Source: DAOTWP01 sp034435675 (lineage in GTDB: Bacteria > Chloroflexota > Anaerolineae > Aggregatilineales > Phototrophicaceae). From it: a stretch of 5,956 nt of DNA. Position numbers and translations under genes: made by a program. Positions 5,041-5,956 of the stretch are shown piece after piece. The first letter of the stretch is position 1, and every line of letters starts with the position of its first letter. The DNA is taken from positions 1 to 5,956 of the forward strand of contig DAOTWP010000087.1 of the NCBI GenBank assembly GCA_034435675.1, read 5' to 3'. Under the pieces are notes generated by a model. It saw only the letters and a program-made list of their open reading frames with translations. It was not told the DNA's origin and did not search any database.

Positions 5041-5054
5041 CGGGCGTAATCCGA

Positions 5055-5084
5055 TTGTCACCCTGCCTGAAGCTGTGCTACAGT
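5055..5084 (+). promoter_or_regulatory. promoter of the DUF6391 gene
   Basis: TTGTCA (5055-5060, five of six matches to the -35) is followed after 18 bp by TACAGT (5079-5084), with TGC just before it as an extended -10. Transcription would start near 5091. That lies downstream of the GTG at 5083 that opens the longest frame, and so supports the ATG at 5140 as the start. Confidence 0.5.
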
Positions 5085-5139
5085 GAAAACAAATCTTGTT
5101 GGGCTGCGACGTAACCGAATCTTGAAAGCTGAATGCACG

Positions 5140-5691
5140 ATGATTAGAACCATTGCCGGGGCACTGCACCCTATTCTGACCTTCCCCTATATCCGCCGCA
5201 CACGCCGCAATCACGGCTTGGAACATGCGACCATTCACATGCTCTCACGGCGTTACAAAAAGCTGAGTGTTGCCGGGCGCAGCGATTCCGGCGGCTTTAT
5301 CCTGCTGGGCAGTGTGCCGACCGAGCATATCGAGCAGGCGGCAGAGGATGCCCTGCGGCGCATGCGTGCCGGGGATCATGATCTGGCGGTGCATCCCAAC
5401 TGCGGCACGAACCTGGTCACTGGCGCGCTGCTCACCTCGCTGGTGGCGCTGGCGGGGTTCAGCAATCTGGGCGAAAAACAGTCTAAGCTGGATCGCCTGC
5501 CGCTGGTGATGGCGGGTGTGATGGCGGCAAGCATTGTGGCGCGCCCGTTGGGTAATGCGCTGCAAAAGCATATCACCACTGAAGGCGACCCCGGTGATCT
5601 GGAGCTGGTGGACGTGACGTGCAGCGAAGTGCGCCTGCCGTTCAGCAGTGCCCCGATGACCGTCCACCGCGTCAACACACACGGCGGCTAA
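5140..5691 (+). CDS. DUF6391 family membrane protein
   Basis: The 183-residue product has a basic N-terminal part followed by NHGLEHATIH (24-33), a short alpha/beta stretch (VAGRSDSGGFILLG, 44-57) and a helix. The motif VHPNCGTN (84-91) leads straight into a hydrophobic segment (about 92-108), and a second follows at about 119-137. The C-terminal 45 residues are polar. The EHATIH plus HPNCGTN pairing is what I recognise as the DUF6391 family. Clustered His, Glu and Cys suggest a metal site at the membrane surface, but no activity is known to me. The open frame reaches a GTG at 5083, which overlaps the predicted promoter, so I chose the ATG at 5140; its ribosome binding site (GAAAG, 12 nt away) is poor. 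It appears to be a single gene, convergent with prmC. Confidence 0.78.
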   Translation: MIRTIAGALHPILTFPYIRRTRRNHGLEHATIHMLSRRYKKLSVAGRSDSGGFILLGSVPTEHIEQAAEDALRRMRAGDHDLAVHPNCGTNLVTGALLTSLVALAGFSNLGEKQSKLDRLPLVMAGVMAASIVARPLGNALQKHITTEGDPGDLELVDVTCSEVRLPFSSAPMTVHRVNTHGG

Positions 5692-5692
5692 T

Positions 5693-5715
5693 GCCTGTAC
5701 AGGGGCGTACACGGC
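5693..5715. terminator. hairpin between DUF6391 gene and prmC, possible terminator
   Basis: Directly after the TAA, GCC-TGTAC (5693-5700) pairs with GTACA-GGC (5707-5715, one bulged C) around a 6-nt loop. It also contains the perfect palindrome CCTGTACAGG (5694-5703). The site lies in a 64-bp gap between convergent genes. No T-tract directly follows, so termination is a guess from position. Confidence 0.3.
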
Positions 5716-5755
5716 GCTGCCTCCGCACATTTTGCCACCCACATGCTGCTCCGTA

Positions 5756-5956
5756 TCATGCCAGTTCCACGCGCACGATGCGGTCATGCCCGGCATAGTC
5801 CGGCAGCACGACGGCATCCGCAGCGGGCAGGACGGCGCGCACAGCCGCCAGCGCCGCCGCGCCCTGTCCCGCGCCAATTTCCAGCAGCAGCCCGCCGCCC
5901 GCTGGCAGCACCCCCGGCACCTGCGCCAGCAGCCGCCGCACCAGTGTCAGCCCGTC
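5756..5956 (-). CDS. prmC: C-terminal end of peptide chain release factor N5-glutamine methyltransferase (partial)
   Basis: PrmC (HemK) methylates the glutamine of the GGQ motif in release factors RF1 and RF2 from S-adenosylmethionine in the cytosol. The 66 residues present run in from the right edge as DGLTLVRRLLAQVPGVLPAG, then LLLEIGAGQG, and end at DYAGHDRIVRVELA. The PrmC C-terminus normally shows this order: DGL..(Y/I)RRLL, PGG.L.LEIG..QG, and D.AG.DR(I/V)V. The catalytic NPPY motif lies further upstream, outside the window. The frame is open to the edge, so the GTG near 5941 is an internal valine codon and not a start. The TGA is at 5758-5756. Related methyltransferases share some of this, but the LEIG.GQG plus AG.DR ending is specific enough for a confident call. 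Confidence 0.82.
   Translation of the reverse strand, partial: DGLTLVRRLLAQVPGVLPAGGGLLLEIGAGQGAAALAAVRAVLPAADAVVLPDYAGHDRIVRVELA

Noticed and set aside
4582..5238. A 218-residue minus-strand open frame spanning the dehydrogenase end, the repeat element and the DUF6391 start
   Set aside because: It crosses two clear plus-strand genes and an inverted-repeat element, and shows no domain pattern.
1..5956. CRISPR array, tRNA, rRNA, riboswitch, toxin-antitoxin or phage defence system
   Set aside because: No regularly spaced repeats, no cloverleaf or conserved RNA signature, and no nuclease, helicase or toxin-like proteins were seen on either strand.

Overview
This window looks like a chromosomal segment from a moderately GC-rich bacterium, most likely a Chloroflexota (Anaerolineae-like) member. 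That placement is an inference. It rests on the mix of a DUF6391-type membrane protein (a family known mainly from Cyanobacteria and Chloroflexota), a Thermus-like NAD-dependent beta-decarboxylating dehydrogenase, short AraC/VOC and DUF1801 genes, and intergenic spaces full of small palindromic repeats. There are no rRNA or tRNA genes, no CRISPR array and no transposase.

Layout, left to right. (1) The last 20 codons of an unidentified + strand gene. (2) A small two-helix membrane protein on the - strand (131-520). (3) A compact AraC-type regulator (757-1161) followed 77 bp later by a VOC/glyoxalase-fold protein (1239-1664). This pairing is common in bacteria and suggests that the regulator controls the VOC gene. 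(4) A 364-bp gene-free stretch (1665-2028) made of two short GC-rich palindromes on either side of a ~155-bp MITE-like inverted-repeat element. (5) A DUF1801 protein (2029-2490). (6) Two tandem paralogous two-helix membrane proteins on the - strand (3061-3471, then 2611-2997) with a nearly identical cytoplasmic block, probably one operon. (7) A 381-bp divergent intergenic region (3472-3852). (8) An isocitrate/isopropylmalate dehydrogenase family enzyme most like homoisocitrate dehydrogenase (3853-4878). (9) A second copy of the MITE-like element in the opposite orientation (4888-5040). (10) A DUF6391 membrane protein (5140-5691). (11) The C-terminal end of prmC on the - strand, running off the right edge (5756-5956).

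The genes do not form one pathway. Most appear to be separate units with their own promoters. Several starts are set by sequence context: a TGCTATAAT extended -10 for the AraC gene, TGCTACAGT for the DUF6391 gene, and clear Shine-Dalgarno sites that shorten the longest open frames of five genes.

The strongest unexplained signals are the pair of ~80% identical, oppositely oriented inverted-repeat elements, and the duplicated membrane-protein pair with its DEDTLEALRQRL block. I found no convincing evidence for a defence or other complete novel multi-gene system.
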